Of a stretch of 13,391 bases of DNA, positions 1 to 6,796 are shown piece by piece (position 1 is the first letter of the stretch; each line of letters begins with the position of its first letter). This DNA comes from Trueperella sp. (GTDB taxonomy: Bacteria; Actinomycetota; Actinomycetes; Actinomycetales; Actinomycetaceae): contig JAAYGH010000240.1 in NCBI GenBank assembly GCA_012727825.1, forward strand, positions 1 through 13,391. Direction: 5' to 3'. Position numbers and translations under genes: made by a program. The notes under the pieces are model-generated. The model was not told where the DNA came from and made no database searches. It saw only the letters and a list, made by a program, of their open reading frames with translations.

Positions 1-817
1 CCCACCCGCCAGTGGGAATGCCCTGCTGATTCATCGCCGGTGACGACGAGGCGGTCGTCAAATTCGATCCGTCGAGCTCAGCGGGGCCAAGCACGTGCTT
101 CGTTTGGTCTTCGAGACTACAAGCAACGACGCCGTAGTTCGGGTTATCCGTTTCTGCAGCCGGCCGCGTGTCCGGGACCGTACAGTCGAGAGTGTAGGCA
201 TCGTAAAGGAGCTGTTCCGTGATCCATGCCTGATCCGACGGGCTCGTCGGTGCTTGCCCAGGTTCTGTGGCGAGTTGCCCGTCGCCGTTGATGTCTGCCA
301 GCTGGCGTACTGCGGAGTCGACGTCCTCGGGTGTCATTGTGGCTGGATCGAGATCAGTTGCCTCGGGGCCTAGTGCGCCCACCACGTCAGCTGCATTGAG
401 CGGAGCTGGATCGAGAATCGTGAGTGAGGGTCGCATACGCAATACAGCTGACGTACGAACGAGATCGAGTGTCTCCTGGCTTGGCTGGCCTGGCAAAGAC
501 ACGATGATGTTCGAACCACCCTGCGCAGTGATTTCTGCTTCGGCCACGCCGGTGGCATCCACGCGCTGGCGAATAATGTTGATTGCCTCGCGAATGTCTT
601 GGTTCGACACTTCTGAGCCATCGGTGGTCACGGGCGTCAGAATAATCTGCGTACCGCCCTCAAGATCCAGTGCCAGATCGGGTGTGAAGCGGGTCGTGTC
701 AGAAGTGACAGTCCCTGCAACGAGCGAACCTATGAGGGCCGCAAGGAGAATGGCGAGGATGATCAGCCGCCGAATTGGCTTGGGCTGACCATCCTCATCC
801 TGAAGAGATAAAGACAC
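1..817 (-). CDS. secD: Protein translocase subunit SecD (5' part, runs off left edge)
   Basis: SecD is a membrane subunit of the SecDF complex that uses the proton-motive force to help pull exported proteins out of SecYEG. The frame stays open from a GTG at 817 to the window edge, giving 272 residues. Seen: a short charged N-terminus, one hydrophobic membrane span at about residues 17-37, the family hallmark LALDLEGGTQ at 48-57, and the periplasmic P1 region with the conserved stretch IIRQRVDATGVAEAEI at 81-96 followed by IIVSLPG at 104-110. From about 140 to 250 there is a long, acidic, poorly conserved stretch, as is common in actinobacterial SecD. The GTG is chosen because AAAGGAA lies just upstream and an in-frame TAG lies 24 bases before it, leaving no alternative. 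The gene follows yajC by 28 bases, the standard yajC-secD-secF order; secF would lie outside the window. Confidence 0.96.
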   Translation of the reverse strand, partial: MSLSLQDEDGQPKPIRRLIILAILLAALIGSLVAGTVTSDTTRFTPDLALDLEGGTQIILTPVTTDGSEVSNQDIREAINIIRQRVDATGVAEAEITAQGGSNIIVSLPGQPSQETLDLVRTSAVLRMRPSLTILDPAPLNAADVVGALGPEATDLDPATMTPEDVDSAVRQLADINGDGQLATEPGQAPTSPSDQAWITEQLLYDAYTLDCTVPDTRPAAETDNPNYGVVACSLEDQTKHVLGPAELDGSNLTTASSSPAMNQQGIPTGGW

Positions 818-845
818 GGACGTTCCTTTGAACTGCGCCTAGAAA

Positions 846-1247
846 CTAGTTTTTGGTGTGGTGACCGTCATCATCGATGAACGGCGAAGCGTTGGTGATA
901 CGGCCGCTATCAGATTGGGACGGGGTGCTGGACTCATCTGCGTGCTCGGCGTCGAACACGCCGTCCTCCTCGGCATCAAATTCCGACACCTCGAACGGGA
1001 TATCCATCTTTGACACGACAGCCGTACGCAACCAGACGGACTCGTCTCCCGCCGGCGATTCGAGTGTGACGGCGTCGCCGTCAATATCAACCACGCGTCC
1101 AAGGAATCCGGATTGGGTGACGACGTTATTGCCGACGACAAGGGCTTCGGAACGCTGGTCGATCTGATTTTGCTGGGCTTTGCGGGCGCCGCGGTTCATA
1201 AACCAGAACAGCCCTACCAACATGAGGATCAGAATGATCATTTCCAT
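846..1247 (-). CDS. yajC: Preprotein translocase subunit YajC
   Basis: YajC is a small single-span inner-membrane protein that associates with SecDF and the Sec channel. The 133-residue product begins with a membrane helix (about residues 3-17), followed by the typical basic segment NRGARKAQQ and the conserved soluble core with VVGNNVVTQSGFLGRVVDID at 37-56. Residues from about 90 to the end form an acidic, Ser/Asp-rich tail, common in actinobacterial members and probably disordered. The ATG at 1247 has a GAGAGG about 10 bases upstream; the ATG two codons later would also be possible. The gene lies 28 bases before secD, so the two are almost certainly co-transcribed. The 102-base gap to ruvB leaves room for a separate promoter, but I see no convincing one. 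Confidence 0.93.
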   Translation of the reverse strand: MEMIILILMLVGLFWFMNRGARKAQQNQIDQRSEALVVGNNVVTQSGFLGRVVDIDGDAVTLESPAGDESVWLRTAVVSKMDIPFEVSEFDAEEDGVFDAEHADESSTPSQSDSGRITNASPFIDDDGHHTKN

Positions 1248-1349
1248 GCTTGGTCTGCCTCTCTTTCATTTTCGCATTAACTTCACGAGTCTACTCACAA
1301 AGGCGAAGAGGCTAAAGAAGAGGTGCCGTGGAGCCAGTCACGAAACCGT
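1248..1349. other. ruvB-yajC intergenic gap
   Basis: This 102-base stretch between the ruvB stop and the yajC start holds no open frame and no convincing hairpin terminator. On the minus strand a TAGACT fits the loose actinobacterial -10 pattern TAnnnT, but its best -35 partner (TTTAGC, 17 bases away) matches only three of six consensus positions. Whether yajC-secD has its own promoter or depends on read-through from ruvAB cannot be decided from sequence. Confidence 0.4.
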
Positions 1350-2360
1350 TCAGGAGAACAGAGTTGCTTCCGGTGGTGTGAGACCTAGGTGCGTCCACGC
1401 GAGCTCGGTTGCCATGCGTCCGCGCGGGGTTCGCACAATAAAACCTTGGCGCACGAGATACGGCTCGGCCACGATTTCCACGGTGTCTTTTTCTTCGCCA
1501 ACCGAGACCGCCAATGTGCTCAGGCCAACTGGCCCACCTTTAAATCGCGTGCACAGTGCATCCAAAATAGCTCGATCGAGCCGGTCCAACCCCTTCTCAT
1601 CCACCTCAAAAACCTTGAGTGCTGCTTTGGCAGCCTCAAGATCGAGCACTCCACTCCCCCTGACCTGCGCCCAATCTTGAACCCGCCGAAGGAGGCGGTT
1701 TGCAACTCGCGGCGTACCACGCGAGCGCGAGGCGATCTCATGTGCGGCGGCGGGTTCGAGTTCAGCATCGAGTTTAATCGCGTTACGTTCCACGATCGTG
1801 GCGAGCTCGGGCACAGAATAGAAGTCGAGCTGGGCGGTATATCCAAAGCGGTCGCGTAACGGCGCTGGGAGCATGCCTGCGCGGGTTGTTGCGCCGACGA
1901 CGGTGAAGGGTGGCAGTGGTAGCGGGATTGACGTTGCACCTGGACCCTTTCCGACCATGACGTCCACACGGAAATCTTCCATCGCTAAATAGAGCATTTC
2001 CTCAGCCGTACGCGCAAGGCGATGGATCTCGTCGATGAACAGCACGTCGCCTTCTTGGAGGGAGGACAGAACCGCAGCGAGATCGCCTGCGTGCTGGATA
2101 GCAGGACCCGAGGTCAGTCGGAGTGCACCGCTCATTTCGGCAGCGATGATCATCGCGAGCGTCGTCTTTCCCAGTCCTGGCGGGCCAGCCAACAGGACGT
2201 GGTCAGACGGAGCTTCGCGGCGCACGGCTGCCTCGAGGACGAGCGAGAGTTGCTCGCGCACCACTTCCTGACCGACAAACTCCGCGAGAACCTTCGGGCG
2301 GAGCGCGGCCTCTTGTGCTCGTTCAATATCGTTCGCGTCTGAATTCGTGTATTCGTTCAT
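1350..2360 (-). CDS. ruvB: Holliday junction branch-migration DNA helicase RuvB
   Basis: RuvB is the AAA+ hexameric motor that, loaded by RuvA, drives branch migration of Holliday junctions during recombinational repair. The 336-residue product is full length for the family. Seen: a Walker A loop GPPGLGKTT at residues 59-67, Walker B LFIDE at 107-111, the sensor-1 stretch GATTR at 156-160, a candidate arginine finger in LRDRFG near 169, sensor 2 in RGTPRVANR near 214-222, and the C-terminal winged-helix domain ending [17 protein letters not shown] at 299-315. The ATG at 2360 follows directly after the tandem TAG stops of ruvA, with a GTAGG stretch as ribosome site inside the ruvA end. It is co-transcribed with ruvA and so probably under the LexA box upstream of ruvA. 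Confidence 0.98.
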   Translation of the reverse strand: MNEYTNSDANDIERAQEAALRPKVLAEFVGQEVVREQLSLVLEAAVRREAPSDHVLLAGPPGLGKTTLAMIIAAEMSGALRLTSGPAIQHAGDLAAVLSSLQEGDVLFIDEIHRLARTAEEMLYLAMEDFRVDVMVGKGPGATSIPLPLPPFTVVGATTRAGMLPAPLRDRFGYTAQLDFYSVPELATIVERNAIKLDAELEPAAAHEIASRSRGTPRVANRLLRRVQDWAQVRGSGVLDLEAAKAALKVFEVDEKGLDRLDRAILDALCTRFKGGPVGLSTLAVSVGEEKDTVEIVAEPYLVRQGFIVRTPRGRMATELAWTHLGLTPPEATLFS

Positions 2361-2363
2361 CTA

Positions 2364-2957
2364 CTACCTACGCTGACTAAGTGCTTGAAGCGCTGCCCGG
2401 AGTAGCTGTGCCACCGTGCCACCCGGAATTTGCTTGTGAGCCTCGGCGAGCGCCACGGAGGAATCGTGCTCTTTCCAGCCCATCTGCACGAGTGCTTCAA
2501 TGACATCGGTGTCCGAATCCGATTCCGGCGCGCTCGGTTCCGCTTCTCCGACGGCGGGACCAAGCTTGCCCTCGAGTTCGAGGAGCATGCGCTGTGCGGT
2601 CTTCTTACCGATACCCGGCACGCGCACGAGCGTCGCCTCATTGTCCGTTGAAATTGCCCGCCGTAAATCGTTGGGAGGCAGGGCCGAGAGAATCTGGAGA
2701 GCCAACCGTGGGCCAATGCCCGACACCGTCTTGAGGATTTCAAAAACCTCCCGCGCGTCGTCGTCGGCAAAACCATACAGCGTCTGCTCGTTCTCACGGG
2801 ATACAACCATCGAGACGTGCAGGTATGCCTCATCGCCGATGCGCAGGCCTGCCAGAGTCTCGGGGGTGGCCAAAATGAGGTAGCCAACTCCTCCGGCTTC
2901 GATCACGGCGCCTTGAGCAGTGATGCGAGTGACCGGTCCGCGCAAAGATGCAATCAT
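2364..2957 (-). CDS. ruvA: Holliday junction DNA helicase subunit RuvA
   Basis: RuvA forms tetramers that hold the Holliday junction square-planar and recruit two RuvB rings. The 197-residue product shows the N-terminal OB-fold (about 1-62, starting MIASLRGPV), two helix-hairpin-helix DNA-binding motifs (SGIGPRLAL at 79-87 and VPGIGKKTAQ at 113-122), a flexible acidic linker (about 132-150), and the C-terminal three-helix domain that contacts RuvB. The frame is open further upstream to 3020, but the ATG at 2957 is chosen because homologues begin exactly here and a strong GGAGG sits four bases upstream. The coding region ends in two consecutive TAG stops, three bases before ruvB. Just upstream lie a LexA-type operator and a -10-like TACAAT, so ruvAB is expected to be DNA-damage inducible. 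Confidence 0.98.
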   Translation of the reverse strand: MIASLRGPVTRITAQGAVIEAGGVGYLILATPETLAGLRIGDEAYLHVSMVVSRENEQTLYGFADDDAREVFEILKTVSGIGPRLALQILSALPPNDLRRAISTDNEATLVRVPGIGKKTAQRMLLELEGKLGPAVGEAEPSAPESDSDTDVIEALVQMGWKEHDSSVALAEAHKQIPGGTVAQLLRAALQALSQRR

Positions 2958-2961
2958 CGTT

Positions 2962-2966
2962 CCTCC
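2962..2966 (-). promoter_or_regulatory. Ribosome binding site of ruvA
   Basis: The minus strand reads GGAGG followed by AACG and then ATG. This strong Shine-Dalgarno match fixes the ruvA start at 2957 and argues against the longer frame beginning at 3020. Confidence 0.8.
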
Positions 2967-2969
2967 GAT

Positions 2970-2985
2970 TCGAACACATGTTTGA
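2970..2985 (-). promoter_or_regulatory. LexA (SOS) box upstream of ruvAB
   Basis: The 16 bases TCGAACACATGTTTGA (plus strand) match the actinobacterial/mycobacterial SOS operator TCGAAC-N4-GTTCGA at all but one of the 12 specified positions (T for C in the second half). The site lies 12 bases upstream of the ruvA ATG and touches a -10-like TACAAT, so bound LexA would cover the expected transcription start. LexA control of ruv genes is well established in bacteria; occupancy here is inferred. Confidence 0.8.
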
Positions 2986-3015
2986 TTGTAGTGGCCTGGC
3001 GCTAGGCGCGGTCGA
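2985..3015 (-). promoter_or_regulatory. Candidate ruvAB promoter
   Basis: On the minus strand a TACAAT hexamer (2985-2990) matches the -10 consensus at five of six bases. A TCGACC (3010-3015) matches the -35 consensus at four of six, with a 19-base spacer, slightly long. The predicted start would fall about seven bases downstream of the -10, inside the LexA box, with a leader of roughly 20 bases carrying the GGAGG ribosome site. Confidence 0.5.
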
Positions 3016-3031
3016 GGCACGCCTACGCCAG
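2996..3031. repeat. Inverted repeat between ruvC and ruvA
   Basis: The plus strand reads CTGGCG-C-TAGGC, then a 13-base loop, then GCCTACGCCAG, an 11-base-pair stem with one bulged C at 3002. It starts 14 bases past the ruvC stop on the minus strand and overlaps the candidate -35 element of ruvA. There is no following U tract, so it is at best a non-canonical terminator or attenuator between ruvC and ruvAB. Confidence 0.45.
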
Positions 3032-3045
3032 CGGCGGATGAAGGT

Positions 3046-3672
3046 CTAGGGAGCCTTCGGCTCTACCGCACCGTGTCTGCGCGACATGCGTTCGGCGTTG
3101 GCCCACATCCGCTGTGCGGGCGTCAAGTCCGCGCCTTCGGCACGCGGGAGCATTCCGGCGCCGCCGTGTTGGGACCGGTCAGTATCCTCCATGTGGAGGG
3201 CGCCTCCTCGCCACGCATGGCAAATGGCGATCGCAAGAGCATCCGCGGCGTCTCTGGGGCGTGGAGGATCATCGAGCCGCAGAATGCGTTGGACCATGAG
3301 CTGAACTTGCGCTTTCTCAGCACGACCATTGCCGGTCACTGCGGCCTTCACTTCTGATGGTGTGTGCATCCCTAGCGGCAAGCCCGCTTTTGCAGCCGCG
3401 AGTAGGACGATGCCCGCAACCTGAGCCGTGCCCGTCACTGAGCGCACATTTGCCTGCGCAAAGACCCGCTCGACCGCGATGACATCTGGCTTGTACACCT
3501 TGATCGCGTGTTCGACCTCGTTCCAGATCATCAGCAACCGATGGTGTGGAGCCATCTCGGGTTTCGTGCGTGCGACGTCGACGGCGACCATCGATATTCG
3601 ACGGCCGCCGTTCGATTCGACGATCCCGATCCCACATCGCGTCAAGCCAGGATCGACTCCCATGATGCGCAC
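3046..3672 (-). CDS. ruvC: Crossover junction endodeoxyribonuclease RuvC
   Basis: RuvC is the dimeric, metal-dependent RNase H-fold nuclease that resolves Holliday junctions by symmetric nicking. Seen: the N-terminal strand [12 protein letters not shown] with catalytic D7, the second acidic residue E68 in AVERVF, and the C-terminal pair D141/D144 in [13 protein letters not shown]; all four catalytic acids are present. The product is 208 residues, longer than the E. coli enzyme (173), because of a hydrophilic tail from about residue 160. The GTG at 3672 is preferred because actinobacterial RuvC starts with an Met-Arg-(Val/Ile)-Met-Gly-Val-Asp pattern that this start reproduces; the ATG three codons later is an alternative. 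The start overlaps the last base of the yebC stop, so the two are coupled. Unlike ruvAB, it lies upstream of the LexA box. Confidence 0.97.
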   Translation of the reverse strand: MRIMGVDPGLTRCGIGIVESNGGRRISMVAVDVARTKPEMAPHHRLLMIWNEVEHAIKVYKPDVIAVERVFAQANVRSVTGTAQVAGIVLLAAAKAGLPLGMHTPSEVKAAVTGNGRAEKAQVQLMVQRILRLDDPPRPRDAADALAIAICHAWRGGALHMEDTDRSQHGGAGMLPRAEGADLTPAQRMWANAERMSRRHGAVEPKAP

Positions 3673-4430
3673 TAGGCGTCTGCCTCCAATTCGGAAGCCA
3701 CCTCGGGCGACAGGTCAACATTGGAAAAGACGTTCTGGATATCCTCCACATCCTCAAGTGCGTCAAGCAAGTCGAATACCTTGCGCGCAGTGGCCGCGTC
3801 GACCTCGACCTTGACCGAGGGAACGAACTGAACTTCTGCGGAGTTGTAGTCGACATCGGCGGCCTGCAGGGCCTTGCGGACCTCTACGACGTCGTTGGGC
3901 TCGGAGAGGATCTCGAACACCTCGCCCTCGTCGTTAAGTTCCTCAGCACCAGCATCAAGGACAGCCATGAGGAGTTCATCCTCGTCGTTGCCTTCCTTGT
4001 CCACTTCGACAACGCCTTTTCGATGGAACATGTACGACACCGACCCCGGCTCTGCGAGCGTTCCACCGTTGCGGGTCAGTCCCACACGGACGTCGGTCGC
4101 GGCGCGGTTGCGATTGTCCGTGAGTGCCTCCATGAGGATGGCGACGCCGCCCGGGCCGTATCCCTCATACATGATCGATTCGTAGTTGACGCCGCCACCG
4201 TCTTCACCAGAACCACGCTTAACGGCGCGGTCTATGTTGTCGTTAGGCACAGAGTTCTTCTTCGCCTTCTGGATGGCATCGTACAGGGTGGGATTTCCAT
4301 CAGGATCGGCGCCACCAGTTCGCGCTGCCACCTCAACGTTTTTCACGAGGCGTGCAAACAGTTTGCCACGCTTGGCATCGTTTGCTGCCTTCTTATGCTT
4401 GGTTGTTGCCCACTTAGAATGTCCTGCCAC
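3672..4430 (-). CDS. yebC: YebC/PmpR family protein (TACO1-like)
   Basis: This is a cytosolic YebC/TACO1 family protein. Members have been described as DNA-binding transcriptional regulators, and more recently as ribosome-associated factors that help translate difficult proline stretches; the sequence does not say which applies here. The 252-residue length is standard. Hallmarks seen are the N-terminus [25 protein letters not shown], quoted only as far as residue 25 in two parts (MAGHSKW and [15 protein letters not shown]), then [11 protein letters not shown] at about 88-98, [12 protein letters not shown] at 104-115, and GSVSYMF at 128-134. The GTG at 4430 has AAAGGAG five bases upstream. It is directly upstream of and coupled to ruvC, a very common order in bacteria. 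A candidate promoter sits in the 47-base gap separating it from the Nudix gene. Confidence 0.96.
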   Translation of the reverse strand: MAGHSKWATTKHKKAANDAKRGKLFARLVKNVEVAARTGGADPDGNPTLYDAIQKAKKNSVPNDNIDRAVKRGSGEDGGGVNYESIMYEGYGPGGVAILMEALTDNRNRAATDVRVGLTRNGGTLAEPGSVSYMFHRKGVVEVDKEGNDEDELLMAVLDAGAEELNDEGEVFEILSEPNDVVEVRKALQAADVDYNSAEVQFVPSVKVEVDAATARKVFDLLDALEDVEDIQNVFSNVDLSPEVASELEADA

Positions 4431-4452
4431 AAAAACTCCTTTGTATGATCTA

Positions 4453-4467
4453 GCGGTATTGTACCGC
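4453..4467. repeat. Perfect palindrome upstream of yebC
   Basis: The plus strand reads GCGGTA-TTG-TACCGC, perfect 6-base arms around a 3-base centre. On the minus strand the centre coincides with a TACAAT -10-like hexamer. It could be an operator around the promoter or simply a small hairpin after the Nudix gene; no U tract follows it. Confidence 0.5.
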
Positions 4468-4488
4468 CACCGTCCGACTATTCCTCAA
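4458..4488 (-). promoter_or_regulatory. Candidate yebC-ruvC promoter
   Basis: On the minus strand TTGAGG (4483-4488, four of six to the -35 consensus) and TACAAT (4458-4463, five of six to the -10 consensus) are 19 bases apart. The architecture and -10 hexamer are the same as in the candidate ruvA promoter. The -35 lies inside the end of the Nudix gene. The strong ribosome site AAAGGAG of yebC lies at 4436-4442, downstream of the expected start. Confidence 0.45.
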
Positions 4489-5020
4489 TGCGGATGATGA
4501 GTTCGCCGTCCCAGCCCTCGAGCCAGCCTCGCGCCATGTCGGCAAGCCCGTCGGGGAACACGTAGTGGCCCGTCCTTGCTAAGGCCGCCAATTCGTCGAG
4601 ATCCCACCATCTCATATCGACCAGAAGGGTCTTTTCCTGATCGGTGAGCATGACATGTGCTCGGGAATCGATACGTGCCTGCTCGTCGGCGTCGATCGTC
4701 ACGAGATAGAACAGCTCGTCCTGCTTGCGTGTCTTACGAAGGAAATGAAAGGAGGACCGCCGATCGAGAACGGGACCGACAAGGCGATGTGGATCGACGA
4801 CGAGGCCCGTCTCTTCCCCGAGTTCACGCGAAGCCGCCTCTCGTTGCGTTTCCCCTCGCTCGGTGCCCCCGCCCGGGGTAAACCACCAACGATAGTTGGG
4901 ATCGTCGATATCGTGGCCCAAGATGAGCAAAATTTCGCCGCGCGGATTGAAGACGATACACCGGCCGGCCTCACGATGTGGGAAGCCGTCCGAGTCAAGG
5001 GGCCATTCGTCAGTGCTCAC
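4478..5020 (-). CDS. Nudix hydrolase
   Basis: The protein hydrolyses some nucleoside-diphosphate-X substrate; the sequence does not reveal which. The complete Nudix box (G-x5-E-x7-R-E-U-x-E-E-x-G-U) spans residues 51-73, with metal-binding glutamates in RELGEETGL at 65-73. It is preceded by [11 protein letters not shown] at 44-54, a form common in small actinobacterial Nudix proteins. The product has 180 residues and no membrane segment or signal peptide. The GTG at 5020 overlaps the prsW stop by four bases (GTGA), which fixes the start. It is the last gene of the thrS-to-Nudix run. From memory, in mycobacteria a Nudix domain is joined to a membrane-anchored LemA-like segment next to pimA; here the equivalents appear as separate genes flanking prsW. 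Confidence 0.9.
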   Translation of the reverse strand: MSTDEWPLDSDGFPHREAGRCIVFNPRGEILLILGHDIDDPNYRWWFTPGGGTERGETQREAASRELGEETGLVVDPHRLVGPVLDRRSSFHFLRKTRKQDELFYLVTIDADEQARIDSRAHVMLTDQEKTLLVDMRWWDLDELAALARTGHYVFPDGLADMARGWLEGWDGELIIRIEE

Positions 5021-6210
5021 CTGAGCGCAAAGCCCGAACGCAGGTGGTTCACGTATGCGAGCTTGTCGTTCGCGCTGTCAAGGTACATGGTGGAGCCGAC
5101 GGTCCGCAGCCGTTCGTGGCGTGTGCGTTCATGTGCAAGCTGCACTAGCTCCATCTGAAAGGTGTTCATCGCCGTCCGTCCGACACCCTGCGGTGCACCT
5201 TGCGCGCGGGTGGACTGCTCCGCCCATTTCTTTGCGTTCTCTCGTTCGCGCAACGAGAGCACCATATTGGCCTCCTGGGAGCTCACCCAACCCGAATTCA
5301 CGTATGGCCGCAGCCCATCGCGCACCGCCGTCACTTCGTGGTTCCGGCTGTAGAGCACCATCGCGATGATGAGAATCGCAATGGGCACATTGTTGACGAA
5401 CCTGTACTGGTCATAGCTCATCCAGTACAGGCCATCATTATTCGTGTAGTGAAAGAACATCGAGCCGATCATCGCTGGGATAAACCACAGGAGGATTGAT
5501 GCCTTCGACCGCGAATATACAGCGAACCCGATGAAGAAACCGAAAAACGCCGTGTAGGCATCGTGGCTTAGAGGACCATCGAGGAACCGAATCTTGAATA
5601 GTTCACCCAGCTGCTCGTAGTAAGCGGTGAAGTACAAAATGTTTTCGGTGAAAGCGAAGCCGCCCCCGATGATAGCGCCGTATACGATGCCGTCGACTGG
5701 CCCGTTAAAGTGCTTGCGGAACATCAAGAAGATTAAAATGATGCCCAGCCCCTTGGCGAATTCTTCGACCACGGGTGCCCCAACAGACGCGGTAAAGCGC
5801 ATAATGTCATTCTGCGAGGCGTTCTGGCCGAGAAGCGCGGGGGCCAGTTCATCGTGCCACCACGAATTGCCTGCGAGTGCGAGCACGACGGCAACACCGC
5901 CACCCCACAGGAGGGCAGCGACGTAGAGCCATGTGGGTTCTGGCTCGAATCGGTCGATGGCGAACACGAAGACGAAAGTCACGGCCAGTGGGATCGCAGC
6001 AAGCAGTGCCGACGTAAAGAAACCGGTGATTCCAGCCGACTCCAGGAGCATGGGTAACACGTTGAGGAACGCAAGAACGCCGATGACGATCGCGGCAATG
6101 ACCACGATGTAAAAGGTGGAACTGTGCTTGCGTGCTGGTTGCCACGCGGGTGGCACAGGTAGAATCGACGCTCCTGCGGGCATCATGTTGGGCGGATAGG
6201 TCCTACTCAC
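5017..6210 (-). CDS. PrsW-family intramembrane metalloprotease
   Basis: PrsW proteases (M82) are polytopic membrane enzymes; B. subtilis PrsW starts degradation of the anti-sigma factor RsiW. The 397-residue product shows a short N-terminal tail, then about eight hydrophobic spans (near 33-53, 64-85, 94-114, 144-164, 174-194, 217-232, 238-254 and 274-288). Family motifs are IDRFEPEP at 85-92, the EExxK motif VVEEFAK at 147-153, DGIVYGAIIGGGFAFTEN at 173-190, and candidate metal-binding histidines H216 (GPLSHDAY) and H254 (MFFHYTN). A soluble C-terminal tail of about 105 residues follows. The GTG at 6210 overlaps the upstream stop by eight bases. Family membership is secure; the substrate is unknown, and I see no sigma/anti-sigma pair nearby. 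Confidence 0.9.
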   Translation of the reverse strand: MSRTYPPNMMPAGASILPVPPAWQPARKHSSTFYIVVIAAIVIGVLAFLNVLPMLLESAGITGFFTSALLAAIPLAVTFVFVFAIDRFEPEPTWLYVAALLWGGGVAVVLALAGNSWWHDELAPALLGQNASQNDIMRFTASVGAPVVEEFAKGLGIILIFLMFRKHFNGPVDGIVYGAIIGGGFAFTENILYFTAYYEQLGELFKIRFLDGPLSHDAYTAFFGFFIGFAVYSRSKASILLWFIPAMIGSMFFHYTNNDGLYWMSYDQYRFVNNVPIAILIIAMVLYSRNHEVTAVRDGLRPYVNSGWVSSQEANMVLSLRERENAKKWAEQSTRAQGAPQGVGRTAMNTFQMELVQLAHERTRHERLRTVGSTMYLDSANDKLAYVNHLRSGFALR

Positions 6211-6796
6211 GCGCTATCCGGTCGTCAAGGTTGACCGTCACCGGTTCAGGAGCGGTGCCCTGAAGTCGCAGAATGCGAACTAGTCGTGATTTTCGAACCC
6301 TGCGTGCCTGTGAAACGTGAATATTGTGGAAACGTCGGGTCATCTGAACGGCCACTCGCGCATTATGAAGATGGCCAAGTTCTGGGCTCGTTTCGTCGAG
6401 TCCATCCACGCTGTGACCCAGTGCCCTCGACAGCTCAGATTCGATCGTCAGTCGATCGGGGCCGACATCTGGTGACCGCCGCTGAATCGCACGCCCAGAG
6501 TCATCTGCGATAGAGATCTCCTCCCAGCCGTCATCGACAATCGGATACGCCGACGCTTCGATCGCTTCGGTAGCAACATCCGCAAGGACGACGGCACTCG
6601 CGACGTCGAGCACCCCCGAGCGGGAGACCTCGAGTGCGGCGCGGGCTCGGTCAACGAGTGCTCGTTCGAGCGCGATCCGGGATTTGGTGACGTTCTTATG
6701 GACGCGGTCGAGCGAACGTGCCTTAAGAGATGCGGCGATGCCCATGACAACGAGTAGGACGCCAAGGATAAGGAGGAGAATTTGCCACCAGGTCAT
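6203..6796 (-). CDS. LemA-like single-span membrane protein, function unknown
   Basis: I do not recognise a named function. The 197-residue product has one N-terminal membrane helix (about residues 3-22), then a mostly helical cytosolic or extracytoplasmic domain rich in Arg, Ala, Glu and Ser. The pattern resembles LemA-type proteins: a start segment LDRVHKNVTKSRIALERAL at 29-47, then ESELSRAL at 119-126 and QMTRRFHNIHV at 151-161, comparable to the ENxLSxAL and ARRxYNxAV signatures of that family. It ends in VRILRLQGTAPEPVTV at 173-188. From memory the mycobacterial protein encoded next to pimA has a similar N-terminal half fused to a Nudix domain. The ATG at 6796 overlaps the pimA stop (ATGA), so it is part of the same coupled run. 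The LemA link is an inference from a weak pattern. Confidence 0.7.
   Translation of the reverse strand: MTWWQILLLILGVLLVVMGIAASLKARSLDRVHKNVTKSRIALERALVDRARAALEVSRSGVLDVASAVVLADVATEAIEASAYPIVDDGWEEISIADDSGRAIQRRSPDVGPDRLTIESELSRALGHSVDGLDETSPELGHLHNARVAVQMTRRFHNIHVSQARRVRKSRLVRILRLQGTAPEPVTVNLDDRIARE

Noticed and set aside
492..515. TTCGAA-containing sequence in secD as a second LexA box
   Set aside because: The half-site spacing does not fit TCGAAC-N4-GTTCGA and it is inside a coding region.
267..788. Plus-strand 173-codon open frame opposite secD
   Set aside because: Ser/Arg/Met-rich translation with no recognisable domain; the minus strand encodes a clear SecD throughout.
1180..1680. Plus-strand open frame opposite yajC and ruvB
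   Set aside because: Low-complexity translation overlapping two conserved genes; no ribosome site or family pattern.
2958..3020. Longer RuvA start at 3020
   Set aside because: Homologues start at MIASLRG, with GGAGG just upstream; the extension reads through the promoter and LexA box.
4431..4477. Possible T-box-like GGTGG...ACCGC upstream of yebC, or Rho-independent terminator after the Nudix gene
   Set aside because: The T-box antiterminator sequence is not matched and yebC is not an amino-acid gene; the 6-base-pair hairpin has no U tract.
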